Part shown: positions 1 to 10,325 of the stretch, one piece after another | How the letters are laid out: every line of letters begins with the position of its first letter | Position numbering within the stretch: the stretch's first letter is position 1 | Source of the DNA: Nakaseomyces glabratus | Lineage: Eukaryota; Ascomycota; Saccharomycetes; Saccharomycetales; Saccharomycetaceae | DNA: 64,000 bases | Assembly: GCF_010111755.1 (NCBI RefSeq) | Contig: NC_088952.1 | Span: 248,001-312,000, forward strand | Direction of reading: 5' to 3' | Notes under the pieces: generated by a model | Seen by the model: the letters and a program-made list of their open reading frames with translations, nothing else | Told to the model about the DNA's origin: nothing | Database searches by the model: none | Made by a program: the position numbers and the translations under genes

Positions 1-1181
1 CTCAGGACTCGCTAATGAAGTTCTTGGCCAAGTACGACTTGCCCCACGAGGCCAACCAATCTAAGGACCAATTGATCAAGACTATCAAGGACAACTTTGA
101 CACCATCTCAAAGAAATTGGAAGTCTCTGGTTACTATCCATCCTCCTCATACTTCGATGACTGGTCTAACAAGGATCTACAGGACTGGCTAGACCACTAC
201 AAGATCAAGTATGATCAGACCACGGACAAAAGGGACCAATTGATGAGCCTAGTTAAGAAGAATATCTACAAAGTCTCTGAGGATGTGGACAACAAGCGCC
301 TTGACCTTTTGAACCAACTCGACCTTGCTAAGCTGGACTTATTTGACAAGGCAGGTGAGATCAAGGGCACTGTGTTCGACACCTGGAACTCCGACCAAAT
401 TGAGAACTGGCTGAAGAGCCACGGTGTCTCAGTCAAGGAGAACGCCAAGGATCAAGCCGACTACTTGAAGAACTTGGCCTCAACGCATGCCAACTTGTTG
501 AAGGATGATGTCGAGTGGTACACCCAGGAGATGCAGGACACTGCTACACCATACTTGAAGAAGTCTGCTGACACTGCATTGCAATACTCCAAGAGTAGTT
601 TCTGGAATTTGTTCTCATTCTTCAAGAGGAAGACTGGCGAGACCGTTGATGCTGTGAGCCAATATGGTATGGACACTTGGGACAGTGCCAAATTGAAGGC
701 GTACCTGGACAGCTACAGAGTGAAGTATGCCAAGGATGCCACTGAGCAACAACTGCGTGACTTGGCTGTATCCACCAAGAACAAGTGGTTCAAGAGCCTA
801 CCAAAGGAATACACTGACGACTTTGTTAGCTGGTTAAAGACCAAGAAGAACAACATCGCCGGCCAAGGCTCCGACACATACGACTACATTGTCAACGAGT
901 TGACCAACGTGCAGAAGGGTGCTGCCAACATGAAGGACGACGTCGCCAACAAGTTCATGGACTCCTTCCAAGGCTGGTCCACGGACGACTTGACTCAGTA
1001 CTTGAAGAAAGTTGGTGTGAACGTCAAGCAAGGCATGTACAGCCAGGACGAGCTCGTTGCCATGGCCCGCGAGAACACCCAGTGGCTGTTCGGCAAGATC
1101 CAACCTGAACCATGGTACAAGAGAGCCGCACGCAGAGTCTCCGACACGGCCTCCATGGTATACAATGGTGTGCTACATTAA
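1..1181 (+). CDS. MSC1: Msc1-like protein with Ish1/LEM-like repeats, 5' truncated by the window edge
   Basis: The frame is open to the left edge (codons from base 3), so the ATG at 15 is probably internal and the true start lies outside. The visible 392 codons hold at least four repeats of about 40 residues, each led by a W-[ST/NS/DS]-x-x-[LI]-x-x-[WY]-L pattern (WSNKDLQDWL, WNSDQIENWL, WDSAKLKAYL, WSTDDLTQYL), plus a partial one at the edge. This is the Ish1/HeH-type repeat of S. cerevisiae Msc1 (about 513 aa), a protein linked to meiotic sister-chromatid recombination and to the nuclear envelope/ER; its molecular activity is not defined. The C-terminus (WYKRAARRVSDTASMVYNGVLH) is Msc1-like and complete. 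Charged, Lys/Asp-rich, no membrane segment in the visible part. Codon use is biased, suggesting good expression. Family call firm, exact function not. Confidence 0.85.
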   Translation, partial: QDSLMKFLAKYDLPHEANQSKDQLIKTIKDNFDTISKKLEVSGYYPSSSYFDDWSNKDLQDWLDHYKIKYDQTTDKRDQLMSLVKKNIYKVSEDVDNKRLDLLNQLDLAKLDLFDKAGEIKGTVFDTWNSDQIENWLKSHGVSVKENAKDQADYLKNLASTHANLLKDDVEWYTQEMQDTATPYLKKSADTALQYSKSSFWNLFSFFKRKTGETVDAVSQYGMDTWDSAKLKAYLDSYRVKYAKDATEQQLRDLAVSTKNKWFKSLPKEYTDDFVSWLKTKKNNIAGQGSDTYDYIVNELTNVQKGAANMKDDVANKFMDSFQGWSTDDLTQYLKKVGVNVKQGMYSQDELVAMARENTQWLFGKIQPEPWYKRAARRVSDTASMVYNGVLH

Positions 1182-1805
1182 GCATCTCAAGTTTTTACAT
1201 TACTTTTATCTTTGTCTCTTATTAATGATTACAAATTTTTTTTTTTTAAATATGTAGTTCATATCTCAATAAACTCATCCAAATAACATACAGTTTTATT
1301 TTTTCTTTCTCTCAATTATAAGCATATGATCCATGCGTATACGGGATATTGGATTGCATCCCATCATATTACAAAACTATTTTCCAAGGCATGATTTGTA
1401 AAAGATTATTTGTAAGAGTCGAGAAGTCATTACTAACCCAAGTGATGTCTCTACCTTAAACAGTATCGGGTTTAACACAATGCACCGGCGAAGGTCCCCT
1501 CCCCCAGGGGGAAAGCATTTCAGAGAGTTGCCTTGTTCAGAGGCAATTTTGACATCTTGAATATGATCAATACGATGCCTTGATCCCTCAAAGTCTGAAA
1601 AAAATTTCACTTTTTCGCTTGTACGAGCAGTTTAGGCAGAGCAGGAAAAAAAATTTATAATTTCCCTTTAGCAATTGATTGCATCTATTAAAGAAGGGCT
1701 TAACATAACTTAATATTTAATTAGTATGTAAATTTATATTTTTGAAGTTGTTCATACCCATTACAATACTAGTAATCTGATAATAAAGATAACATATAAA
1801 CAATA
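1182..1805. other. Intergenic MSC1-RTN1
   Basis: AT-rich spacer holding the MSC1 3' end and RTN1 promoter. A GC-rich palindrome TCCCCCAGGGGGA (1500-1512) overlaps a CCCCT stress-response-like motif (1496-1500). No open frame of interest, no RNA gene seen. Confidence 0.6.
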
Positions 1806-2690
1806 ATGGATACTCAGAAGGAAAATAAGTGTCACTGTGATTGTGACCTACTGCTATGGAGAAACCCATTGGAAACCGGTAAGGTTTTCGGTACCACTTT
1901 GGTTGCTTTGTTGATCTTGAAGAAGGTCAACCTTTTGACTTTCTTCTTGAGAGTCGGCTACACTATTCTTTTGTCTACTGCTTTGCTAGAGTTCTCTACT
2001 AAGCTTGTTCTGGGCCAAGGTCTAGTCACCAAGTATGGTCCAAAGGACTGTCCTAACGTTGTCGGCATGATCAAGCCTGTCATCGACAACGCTTTGAAGC
2101 AGATGCCAGTCAAGCAGGCCAAGATGAGACAATTGGTCTTCGCTAACTCTCCAAAGCAGACTTTCAAGGCTGCTGTTGTTCTATACTTGTTGCACAAGTT
2201 CTTCTCCTGGTTCTCCGTCTGGACTATCTTGTTCGTCGGTGACATTGCTCTGTTCACTTTGCCATTGGTCTACAAGACTTACCAAAAGGAGATCGATGCT
2301 GTCGTTGCCGAGGTCTTGAAGATCACCAGACAAAAGACCCAGAAATACTCTAAGGTCGCTTGCGAGAAGTCTAAGCCATACTTGGAGAAGTTGGGCCCAA
2401 TCAGCAAGATGGTCGAGTCCAAGTTGAACCAAGTCAACCCACCAACCGTCTCCTCTGCTGCTCCAAACACCACCGCTGCTAACATCGCTGCAGACATCCC
2501 AATCAACGAGAACAGACAATACGACAACACCAACACCATGGACCAAGGTATCTCTACCGCTGCTCAAATGATGCCAAACATCCCAGAAGCTCACCCAAGC
2601 GCCACCAAGGAATTTGACGTCGACCACTTGAAGGATGAATTGAAGCAAAGCACCCAGCACTTGCAAAACCAATTCGAACAAAACCAATAA
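1806..2690 (+). CDS. RTN1: Reticulon-like ER-shaping protein Rtn1
   Basis: 294 aa, matching S. cerevisiae Rtn1 (about 295 aa). Rtn1 bends the ER membrane into tubules and stabilises highly curved membrane, including at nuclear pores. The reticulon homology domain covers roughly residues 15-200: the conserved start (LLLWRNPLETGKVFG), a first long hydrophobic hairpin (about 27-65), a hydrophilic loop, and a second hairpin (about 118-157). The tail from about 205 is Asn/Ala/Pro-rich and ends in a short charged, helix-prone stretch (HLKDELKQSTQHLQNQFEQNQ region). The N-terminus has a cluster CHCDCD, a possible acylation or metal-binding patch (inference). RTN1 faces HEM1 tail to tail, as YDR233C/YDR232W do in S. 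cerevisiae. RTN2 is the duplicate alternative, but synteny with HEM1 favours RTN1. Confidence 0.95.
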   Translation: MDTQKENKCHCDCDLLLWRNPLETGKVFGTTLVALLILKKVNLLTFFLRVGYTILLSTALLEFSTKLVLGQGLVTKYGPKDCPNVVGMIKPVIDNALKQMPVKQAKMRQLVFANSPKQTFKAAVVLYLLHKFFSWFSVWTILFVGDIALFTLPLVYKTYQKEIDAVVAEVLKITRQKTQKYSKVACEKSKPYLEKLGPISKMVESKLNQVNPPTVSSAAPNTTAANIAADIPINENRQYDNTNTMDQGISTAAQMMPNIPEAHPSATKEFDVDHLKDELKQSTQHLQNQFEQNQ

Positions 2691-3804
2691 ATGATCTGAG
2701 AAAAGGACTCATTCTATTTTTTTTTGAATATTTTAGATTTAAAACCCTCCAGCACTGATAATTTATTCTCGTTGTTCTTTTTCACCTACAAACTTGCATT
2801 ACTCTTGAAATCCTCATGACAAGGACAACAATTCGGTAATTTTATCTATTGGAACCCACATACTTCATCTTGGAGGCTGACTATATCTCTCAATAGGCAT
2901 TTGATATGTCCCTTGATGTGATTACGCATAGAAAAAAAGAAACACTTTTCCAGACCGTACAGTCACTTTCCAAGTCTCATATGCTAGATATCTTCCCCAC
3001 CCATTCTAAATATTATTAGGTAAAGAAAAACACAACACAATATAGAAACTTGAACAAAAATACATATATAATATTATGTTTTGCTATACAATTAGATAGC
3101 AAATAGATTTATGCACTATACAAAACGAACTGGAAAGTTAACATATTAATTAAGTGTTTATATCTTCTCTCCTCTTTTTTAACTAATAGCATTGAAATAA
3201 TAAAGTAAAGAAATACACAGAAGAGTTTCTATTATGGAAGAGTTTAAGATTGACTATGTTCATGAGAAAATTTCATCGAAAGCAGACGTAGCATAATATA
3301 AATCAGAAACAATAATAACAAATCGTATTCACATATGAAAAATAACAATAAATAAATCTAAGAGGTAATACTTTTCGCAAATTCTCTTATGATTACTTTT
3401 CTGGATAGAGAATGTAAAATAAAAGAATTAAACCCTCAGATATTCATGCTACTGACCCTTTGATGAATGGTAATAGGAATAGAAAACAAATTAAAAAAAA
3501 ATAATAAAAAATAGTCTTATTAGAATTAGGAAAAATAACACAAACAACAAAAAATAAAAACATTCATTCTTTACAATCTATAATAAAGAATCATTAGATA
3601 TTCCCTCAAAAAGTCGTTAAAAAAACATGGTATCGTGTCCATTAAGATTACCTTATTGATGGCAATGGCGCCTACCACATACTAAGTGGTTAGAGCATAT
3701 TAGGTAAAATCATGAAAAAGAAAAAAACCACTGAAACAAATAACCTAGCCCGGTATTTATGCAAAATGGAAATGCATTTTTTTTATCTTCATTTATACTC
3801 TCAT
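2691..3804. other. Intergenic between convergent RTN1 and HEM1
   Basis: 1.1 kb of very AT-rich sequence between two 3' ends. It has long A/T runs and TATATA stretches that fit two polyadenylation regions. One small hairpin, ACCAC-N7-GTGGT (about 3674-3690), was seen. No gene or RNA recognised. Confidence 0.6.
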
Positions 3805-5397
3805 TTATAATTTGACACCACTGGAAACTTCAAGTTGGTCGATAACTGGCTCAAAGACGTTAGAGTTCAAATCCTCGTTGCTGAAAGATAGTTGCTCTTC
3901 AGTCCATAGATTTGGTTCTGGGACGAAGTTCTTGTCACCGACACCCAATAGACCACCTTGCATTTCCCAATCTCTGATACGTGGCAATTGCAATTCATTA
4001 AAGACATCATCGACTGCAGCAATCAAAATATCAGATAGATCGTTTGTGTGACCTGGGGTAGGAGTAATTCTCAATCTCTCGGTACCACGAGAAACAGTTG
4101 GGAAGTTGATAGCTTGAACATAGATGCGATGCTTTTCCATTAGAATATCAGAGGCTTGCTTAGCCAAATCTGGGTTACCAATTAGAACTGGGACAATGTG
4201 GGATGGGTTAGGAATAACTGGAATGCCAAGATCATGCAAACCTTTCTTGACGTATGCGGTGTGCCTTTGTTGATCTTGTCTTAAGTTCAAGTGAGAACGT
4301 TGGAATCTGATGGCCTCAGCAGCACCAGCCATGACAGCTGGAGGCAAGGTAGTGGTGAAGATGAAACCTGGGGCGTAAGATCTAACCCAGTCGATTAGCT
4401 TGCTCGAAGCAGCGACGTAACCACCAACAGTACCGAAGGACTTACCCAAAGTACCGGTAATCATATCAACACGGTCCATGACTGTTCTGAGTCTACCGTT
4501 GTCACCTTGTGGTGGAGTGGCGATACCTGCAACACGGTGGGCTTCGAAGTCACAATGCTCAGCGACACCGGCACCATGTGGACCGTATAGACCGACGGCA
4601 TGCACTTCATCTAGGAAAGTTAGCGCACCGTATTTCTCAGCTAAGTCACATATCTTGTTGATGTCTGCAACAGAACCAGCCATAGAGTAGACAGACTCGA
4701 AAGCGATCAACTTTGGAGTAGACTTTGGATACATCTGTAGCATCTCCTCCAGCTGAGCCAAGTCGTTGTGTCTGAAGATGTGCTTAGGTCTGTTGGCGTG
4801 CTTAATACCAACGATCATGGAGGCATGGTTTAGTTCATCGGAGAAGATCACCAAGTCCTTCACCTTTTGACCCAATAGAGAGATGACGGCATCGTTGGCA
4901 ACATAACAAGAGGAGAACACTAGAGCACCTTCCTTCTTGTGCAAGGCCGCTAGCTCAGCCTCCAGTCTCATGGTTGGAATGTTGTGGCCGGCAATGTTTC
5001 TGGTACCACCTGCACCAGCACCGTACTTGTCGATGGTCTTGCGCATAGCGTCCAAGACTTGGGGGTTCTTAGACAAAGCCAAGTAATCGTTGGAACACCA
5101 CACAGTGACTTTATCGTCCTCTAACTGACGGTGAGCCAAGGGGAACTCCTTCGCAAGCCTGTTGATGTTATTGAAGTACCTGTACGACTTATCCAGTCTC
5201 TTCTTGGCCAACTCGCTCTCGAAGTGGCCTTCAAAGTCAAAGGGCGTCTCCTGGGTACCATGGGCAGCAACTGTAGAAGTGGCAGCGGCAGTGTTAGCGT
5301 TGGCAGTGGCAGTAGATGCTAGTCTCACTGACCTCGAAGAAACAATGCTATATGGGTACGAGAACGATGGCCTCACCTTCAACACAGGACGGAACAT
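3805..5397 (-). CDS. HEM1: 5-aminolevulinate synthase, mitochondrial
   Basis: 530 aa from the first in-frame ATG (5397). Condenses glycine and succinyl-CoA to 5-aminolevulinate in the mitochondrial matrix, the first step of heme synthesis; PLP-dependent class II aminotransferase fold. The N-terminus is an Arg/Ser-rich, acid-free presequence ([17 protein letters not shown]) followed by an Ala/Thr-rich linker. The enzyme core begins near residue 75 ([20 protein letters not shown]) and closely follows S. cerevisiae Hem1 (548 aa). Visible motifs are [23 protein letters not shown], the PLP aspartate in [12 protein letters not shown], and the PLP lysine in TGTLGKSFG (Lys319, codon 4441-4443). The product end (LEVSSGVKL) also matches. 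No CP-type heme-regulatory motif is obvious in the presequence. Divergent from PAM1, which is not its S. cerevisiae neighbour. Confidence 0.97.
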   Translation of the reverse strand: MFRPVLKVRPSFSYPYSIVSSRSVRLASTATANANTAAATSTVAAHGTQETPFDFEGHFESELAKKRLDKSYRYFNNINRLAKEFPLAHRQLEDDKVTVWCSNDYLALSKNPQVLDAMRKTIDKYGAGAGGTRNIAGHNIPTMRLEAELAALHKKEGALVFSSCYVANDAVISLLGQKVKDLVIFSDELNHASMIVGIKHANRPKHIFRHNDLAQLEEMLQMYPKSTPKLIAFESVYSMAGSVADINKICDLAEKYGALTFLDEVHAVGLYGPHGAGVAEHCDFEAHRVAGIATPPQGDNGRLRTVMDRVDMITGTLGKSFGTVGGYVAASSKLIDWVRSYAPGFIFTTTLPPAVMAGAAEAIRFQRSHLNLRQDQQRHTAYVKKGLHDLGIPVIPNPSHIVPVLIGNPDLAKQASDILMEKHRIYVQAINFPTVSRGTERLRITPTPGHTNDLSDILIAAVDDVFNELQLPRIRDWEMQGGLLGVGDKNFVPEPNLWTEEQLSFSNEDLNSNVFEPVIDQLEVSSGVKL

Positions 5398-5895
5398 CGC
5401 AAAACAGAACAAGTTAATACAGCGCTTTTGTATGTGCTATACTCTCCTCAGACCACAGACAAAGGAACAGCTCATCGCAATCTACTTTTTATACAATTTT
5501 TTTTTTCAGTCAAGCCCATTAGAATAATTTTTCAACCTTCCTGTCATTAGAAAAGTGAAAAATTCTTAGTCAGAGCCCAAACATGAAGCAACGACAAACA
5601 TCGCAAACAGCAACGGAGGATCGGGATTGGACTTACGAGGTCCAGAACAAGGTACTCTGTCTAAGTTGAACGAAAGAAGGCAATCATCTGAGTTGTCACT
5701 TGCATTGAATTAGTTTAAGCTTTTTTTCCCCGTGACTACGAAACGAGTTAACTTCTATTTTAGAATCTTGCAACATTGTTAACAGATATCACTGATTGTA
5801 ACTGTAAGAGAGGTATAAAGGCAGTTGAGTTCTTCCCCCTCACACACTTCCGTTTTTATTGCAGCTTAGTAGTGGCGACAGATACAAATTGCTGA
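5398..5895. promoter_or_regulatory. Divergent promoter region HEM1/PAM1
   Basis: About 500 bp shared by two divergent genes. It has poly-T tracts at about 5497-5506 and 5720-5729. A plus-strand ATG at 5583 opens a 28-codon frame ending at 5669; it could be an upstream ORF or the first exon of a small spliced gene (see findings). No CCAAT box for Hap2/3/4 was spotted. Confidence 0.5.
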
Positions 5896-8373
5896 ATGTC
5901 GTTGAGTGTATTAGTCTATGGAGATGATCCATTTGACTTGTTCCTGGCATGGAGGTTCTCGCTAGCGAAGAGCATTGAGCTCTGTGTCGTTGGTAGCAAG
6001 TACTCCCAGGATGTTACGGTGCGGACCAGGCAGTATGGGAACGGTGGTTTGCAAGTGGACCCGACCAAAGTGTTTATGAGTGTTGGCGATTTACTTGACA
6101 GCAGAGGCAACGCGGGTTTCGATTTGGTGTTTGTGAATGCTGCAGCTTCGTCGCTACATGCATTATCCAAACGGGTCAACGAGGTGTTGCCTTTGTTCAA
6201 CAATACAAACACGAAGCTTGTGATCAACGAGTCAAGTGCCATCAACTTACAAAAATTTGTCACAGAAGTGGTAGGAACAGCCATTCCACATCATAACATA
6301 TTTGGCTACGTAACTGACTATGACCTGAGGTTTACAATAGACTCTAATTCTATCCAACATTACACCAAAGCAGGAAATGTTAAACTATGCGACTCGGCTT
6401 CTGACAATAGCATCCTGTTGGGGTCTACGGATATTGACCAAAGGACTGGAGGATACACCACACATGCATTAAACCTACTCCAAACTTTTACAAAATTGTT
6501 TTCAAAGCTTTTACCAAATGATACAATAAGCGATTGCAACAACTCCTACCAGCAGTACCAAACTAGTCAGTGGTCATTTGCTATACCGAAAATTTGTCTT
6601 GAACCATTGCTGATTATTCTCGAAGAATTGAATCCAACTAACCTAAGCTCACATATATTATCAAAACCGTTGATCACAGGTTTGATAAACGAAGTCATAA
6701 CGATAGCATCTCGTTTTGGAGTTCAACTGCCTCAGAGATATTCCTCAGAAACCGAGATTTTGAACTCTTGGCCGACATTATTCCAAAATCAGAATACTCT
6801 TCCTACTAATGTCCACTATTTTGCTCAGGGACAAAACAAATTCATCAATTTTGATGTGGTTTTGTTACAACCGATCCTACTCGCAGATGACTTAAACATT
6901 AAGACACCATATCTGGAATTTCTGTACACTATGATCCGTCAATATCAAATTTTAAATGCAGGTAAATCGATATGGTTTCAAAGATCGGATACTAATCAAA
7001 AAAGCTCACAAAATGAACAGCTCTTGGAAGAAAAGTTACAGAAGTTGAATGAAGAGCTTGCTTATCAACAAAACTATGCTAAAGAACTGAGTACAAAACT
7101 TGATCAAGACGAAAAGAAACATCAGGACGAATTGAATGCATTGAAGGCTAGACTAAAAGAACTAGAAACTCAAAGTAGAATGAGTAATACCAGTATTTCT
7201 AGAGGATCAGTGATGGCTGATGATACTCTATCACAACCTATTTCAAAGTCAATTTCAGAATCGAGAATTAATGGATTAGACAATATGTCTTATTTGAAGG
7301 AAAAAGAATTAGAACTAAAGAGAAAAGAACTTGAACTTCAAGAACGTGAACTCAGCATGAAAAAGAAGTCGTTAAGTTATGAGCAACCACAGACCACCAA
7401 CCCACAGCAGTATCACATGATGAGAAAACAAAAAAATAATTCCTCATCTAGGATACCGGACTTGGGTAATAACATTCCCATCTCAGATAATCGTCCATAT
7501 TCAAACGGCTCAGTAAACAACAATCCATACTACAATAATAGCAGAATATCTTCTGGCCACAGTATCCCATCTGCTTCAACCAATGTTATGAACAACTATG
7601 TCGGAAATAACAATAGTGCTGGCGGGTACCCTCAAGGCCATTTTAATAGTAATGTACCACTGAAAACTACAAGTAGAAAGAATAGACCTGTAACAATGCA
7701 TAGCTTTAACAATGTACCAGGCTATACTAGTAACGATTACGGTGGCAGAATGATGGGTAACTATTCTACCTCTACATCTCAAAGCAGGTTTAACTCTCTT
7801 TCAAGTAACACAATGCCTATGATGCAAGGTCCGAACAGTAACATGACTACCCCTAGACACGTTTCAAACCCATTCTTCAACGGCAACCAGCAACCAAGTC
7901 AACCAAATCAACCAAAGAACATGCCTGTTGTTAACAGAATATTAAGTAATCAGAACAACTATCCTACTAATAATGGGATAGCACCAACTAATAATACTAC
8001 TGCGATTACGTCAAGTTATAACACACTACCTAACTCACAGAGCCAGCCTGCGAATCTAAATACTTATGGCTCTAGGGAACCTATTCGCTTTGGTAATTCG
8101 GCTCCACCTGTCCAAACTAACCAAAGTTTCAATAATAAGAACGTAAATGATCAACAGGGTTCAAATAATACTAGTAATCAATACTTGAATGTACAGCAGC
8201 CGCCATCGTCACAGGCTGGAACTGTGACATCAGAGTCGAGACCAGCTAGCTCGCAATCAGGAAGCTTTATGAACCTCTCAAGCAATACCACTGCGCAAGA
8301 TGTTGCAAGTGAAAAAACTGATACTGATAAAAAGAAGAAGAAGAAGCGGTTTGGACTGTTTAAGAGGAGCTGA
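5896..8373 (+). CDS. PAM1: Pam1/Svl3 family protein
   Basis: 825 aa; S. cerevisiae Pam1 and Svl3 are about 830 and 825 aa. The family is poorly understood: Svl3 localises to bud tip and neck, and Pam1 was found as a multicopy suppressor of PP2A loss. The N-terminal third (about 1-360) is a globular domain starting SVLVYGDDPFDLFLAWRFSLAK, resembling a Rossmann/ketopantoate-reductase-like fold; it has no clear GxGxxG. A coiled coil follows (about 371-427), then a second charged helix (about 465-493) of repeated KEKELELKRKELELQ type. Residues 500-805 are Asn/Ser/Gln-rich and probably disordered. The tail carries six consecutive lysines (812-817) followed by RFGLFKRS, a likely basic membrane-binding patch (inference). 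MET32, CHL4 and RMD5 follow, the YDR251-YDR255 order, which favours PAM1 over SVL3. Confidence 0.85.
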   Translation: MSLSVLVYGDDPFDLFLAWRFSLAKSIELCVVGSKYSQDVTVRTRQYGNGGLQVDPTKVFMSVGDLLDSRGNAGFDLVFVNAAASSLHALSKRVNEVLPLFNNTNTKLVINESSAINLQKFVTEVVGTAIPHHNIFGYVTDYDLRFTIDSNSIQHYTKAGNVKLCDSASDNSILLGSTDIDQRTGGYTTHALNLLQTFTKLFSKLLPNDTISDCNNSYQQYQTSQWSFAIPKICLEPLLIILEELNPTNLSSHILSKPLITGLINEVITIASRFGVQLPQRYSSETEILNSWPTLFQNQNTLPTNVHYFAQGQNKFINFDVVLLQPILLADDLNIKTPYLEFLYTMIRQYQILNAGKSIWFQRSDTNQKSSQNEQLLEEKLQKLNEELAYQQNYAKELSTKLDQDEKKHQDELNALKARLKELETQSRMSNTSISRGSVMADDTLSQPISKSISESRINGLDNMSYLKEKELELKRKELELQERELSMKKKSLSYEQPQTTNPQQYHMMRKQKNNSSSRIPDLGNNIPISDNRPYSNGSVNNNPYYNNSRISSGHSIPSASTNVMNNYVGNNNSAGGYPQGHFNSNVPLKTTSRKNRPVTMHSFNNVPGYTSNDYGGRMMGNYSTSTSQSRFNSLSSNTMPMMQGPNSNMTTPRHVSNPFFNGNQQPSQPNQPKNMPVVNRILSNQNNYPTNNGIAPTNNTTAITSSYNTLPNSQSQPANLNTYGSREPIRFGNSAPPVQTNQSFNNKNVNDQQGSNNTSNQYLNVQQPPSSQAGTVTSESRPASSQSGSFMNLSSNTTAQDVASEKTDTDKKKKKKRFGLFKRS

Positions 8374-8504
8374 AAAGCTTATAATACATTAGGAATAGAC
8401 TATATAATTAGCATTCGAACATAAATTTCATTAATACATATAAGTTTTATTTTCAATAATTAACGACTATTGATGATGTTACAGGTGCACGGTAGGTAGT
8501 ATTT

Positions 8505-9074
8505 TCATTTACTTCGTTCTCGTGGTGATATCTGATTGTTTCTTTTATCAACATGGCATAAAACAGTATCGAAATGCCTCTTTAGGGCATCTTTTCTAGC
8601 AAACTTCTTTCCACAATTCATACATACATTCTCTTGTTTAGGCTCATGGGAGGCTCTTTCATGCTTTCTCAAATCTGTCAACTTGTCATAGCTTATTCCA
8701 CAAATATTACAAGGGTATATTTTCTGATTGCTTCGCCTTCTTGTGTGCTTACCATTGTCATATAGGTAATTAGGCGGCTCTATCGATGCAGTTTTTATAC
8801 CAGACTTCTCTCGTCGTACTTGCGCCGTTATACTAGGAATTATTTGCTCCACATGATCATCCAAAGACATTGGTATTAAATGTGGTTTGATGTGAGGCAC
8901 CGCTACTTCTTTGTTCATGTTTGTCAGTCTCAATGTCAATTCATGGACTATAAGCGATGGCGTATTACCAGCATTGGGTTGAAATGATGGAGATCTGACA
9001 TAATTGATGGCATCAGCAGCAAGGCGATAGAATGCTTCATCTTCATCAACACTCGGGAGTTTATTCCTCACCAT
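8505..9074 (-). CDS. MET32: C2H2 zinc-finger transcription factor Met31/Met32 type
   Basis: 189 aa (S. cerevisiae Met32 is about 191). Binds AAACTGTGG elements and, with Met4 and Cbf1, activates sulfur-assimilation and methionine genes. Two C2H2 fingers lie at the C-terminal third. Finger 1 is C122-x2-C125-x12-H-x4-H143 (PCNICGISYDKLTDLRKHER); finger 2 is C151-x2-C154-x12-H167-x6-H174 (CMNCGKKFARKDALKRH), with the wide last spacing of this pair of factors. The N-terminal half has no recognisable domain. It sits between PAM1 and CHL4 exactly as YDR253C does, apart from the absence of BTT1 (YDR252C). The 3' end is only 131 bp from the end of PAM1. The paralogue MET31 is the alternative, but synteny favours MET32. 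The methionine permease gene MUP1, a probable target, is 21 kb away. Confidence 0.9.
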   Translation of the reverse strand: MVRNKLPSVDEDEAFYRLAADAINYVRSPSFQPNAGNTPSLIVHELTLRLTNMNKEVAVPHIKPHLIPMSLDDHVEQIIPSITAQVRREKSGIKTASIEPPNYLYDNGKHTRRRSNQKIYPCNICGISYDKLTDLRKHERASHEPKQENVCMNCGKKFARKDALKRHFDTVLCHVDKRNNQISPRERSK

Positions 9075-10325
9075 ACTTTTATGAGTTAGTGTTAATTTCC
9101 AGTGTTTATAGACATTAATTTACTTATTCAATTCAGTAATAAAATTTGAAAGAAGCTATATAATTGTTGATTTACATACATGGAACCATATATATAAAGT
9201 AACATCTCCTAGTATACTGTATATACCATCAGCTATCCTTTGGTTGTCAATTGTAGTATTTTTAAAAGCATAATAGTCATTCTAAGAATGTGTAAGAGAA
9301 CAAGATCACGAGTCCACTTATTGCTGTGGAGGGAAAGGTACCTATTAGCAGCAGAATTACAACTATAAGAAGAAGCAAGATGGTAATCAAGTTGTAAAAT
9401 ACATCTGTAGCAACAATCAGTGCATGTTTAAAGTGTGGAATTAGAATTAAGGATCTGAAAAGAATATCATATGGGAGGGGCATTAGATAGGATCATTCTT
9501 CTGATTATTATGCTCTACATTGTACATACTGTGTAGCAGTCAATAAATTGAATCATATCTACAAAAATATATCCAGGGCGTGGGAACTAGATACTATAAT
9601 CCACAGTTCAGAGTCAACGTGAGTTTCACGTCACGACCTGTAACAAGCTGTGTATCGACATTGGAAGGGAAAGGCCACTGCAATAACCAACTCTCAATGT
9701 TAGAGTAACATAATAGAAATCGAACCCAAACCCATCACAACAAATATCTAAATTTTGCTGAAGCACGCTCTAGCCAAATATATGGTGCTATACTCTTACT
9801 TCCAGCAAACTATTATCATCCACTATATTACACTTTGGTCTTACACATTTCTAATCATGTGACCTAAACCCGCCAAAGTGTGTGTTGTCGTTGTGTTGCT
9901 GTGTTAATGACTCTCTATCTTTTAGTTCCTTTTTCATACACAGAAACTTCAGTAGGAGGTCCATATTTACTAAAAATCGTGAAGAAAAATATTTGGCAAC
10001 AATGTAATTAGTATAAGATGATATGGAAATTTGCACGCGACCTGCTTACTATCGTGCTGTACGTTAGCTGTATAAGTATGTACGGTGATATTGTGACTAT
10101 ACGTACAAATGTATATAAAACGCGATGAGCTATAATACCCAAATATAACAACAAACAATATTTGAATACGTGACTATATTAGCAACTGGTTGGGATTAGT
10201 GCTATTGATACACGAGGTGCTTTTAGATATTTCTTTTGTCCTTTTACATGTTATTGCTATATTGATCAATATTATGAACTGATTTGGATGGATACAAAGT
10301 ACATACACACTTCCAAATAAGAAAA
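9075..10325. other. Intergenic MET32-CHL4
   Basis: 1.25 kb between divergent genes, holding both promoters. It contains one candidate small membrane-protein ORF (9277-9483, minus, listed separately). The rest is AT-rich with several TATATA stretches (9190-9235, 10110-10120). No tRNA or snoRNA recognised. Confidence 0.5.
9277..9483 (-). CDS. Possible small hydrophobic membrane protein, unknown function
   Basis: 68 aa from an ATG at 9483. I do not recognise it. Residues about 28-48 form a strong hydrophobic helix (NLITILLLLIVVILLLIG) and about 52-66 a second weaker one (AISGLVILFSYTF). It lies upstream of MET32 on the same strand. S. cerevisiae has a small annotated ORF, YPL038W-A, next to the MET32 paralogue MET31, so a conserved small gene beside this factor is conceivable; I could not compare the sequences. 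AT-rich DNA easily encodes Leu/Ile/Val runs, so chance is a real alternative. Confidence 0.3.
   Translation of the reverse strand: MPLPYDILFRSLILIPHFKHALIVATDVFYNLITILLLLIVVILLLIGTFPSTAISGLVILFSYTFLE

Noticed and set aside
1733..1743. ATTTATATTTT, a full match to the S. cerevisiae ARS consensus
   Set aside because: Such 11-mers are frequent by chance in AT-rich spacers, and the consensus is not established for this species.
2181..2687. 168-codon minus-strand frame inside RTN1
   Set aside because: Mirror frame of a codon-biased gene; Val/Leu/Asp-rich translation is typical of antisense to such genes.
3661..3700. tRNA-like stretch (AAGTGGTTAGAGCAT)
   Set aside because: Resembles a D-arm/A-box, but no anticodon arm, B-box (GGTTCGAATCC) or acceptor pairing follows.
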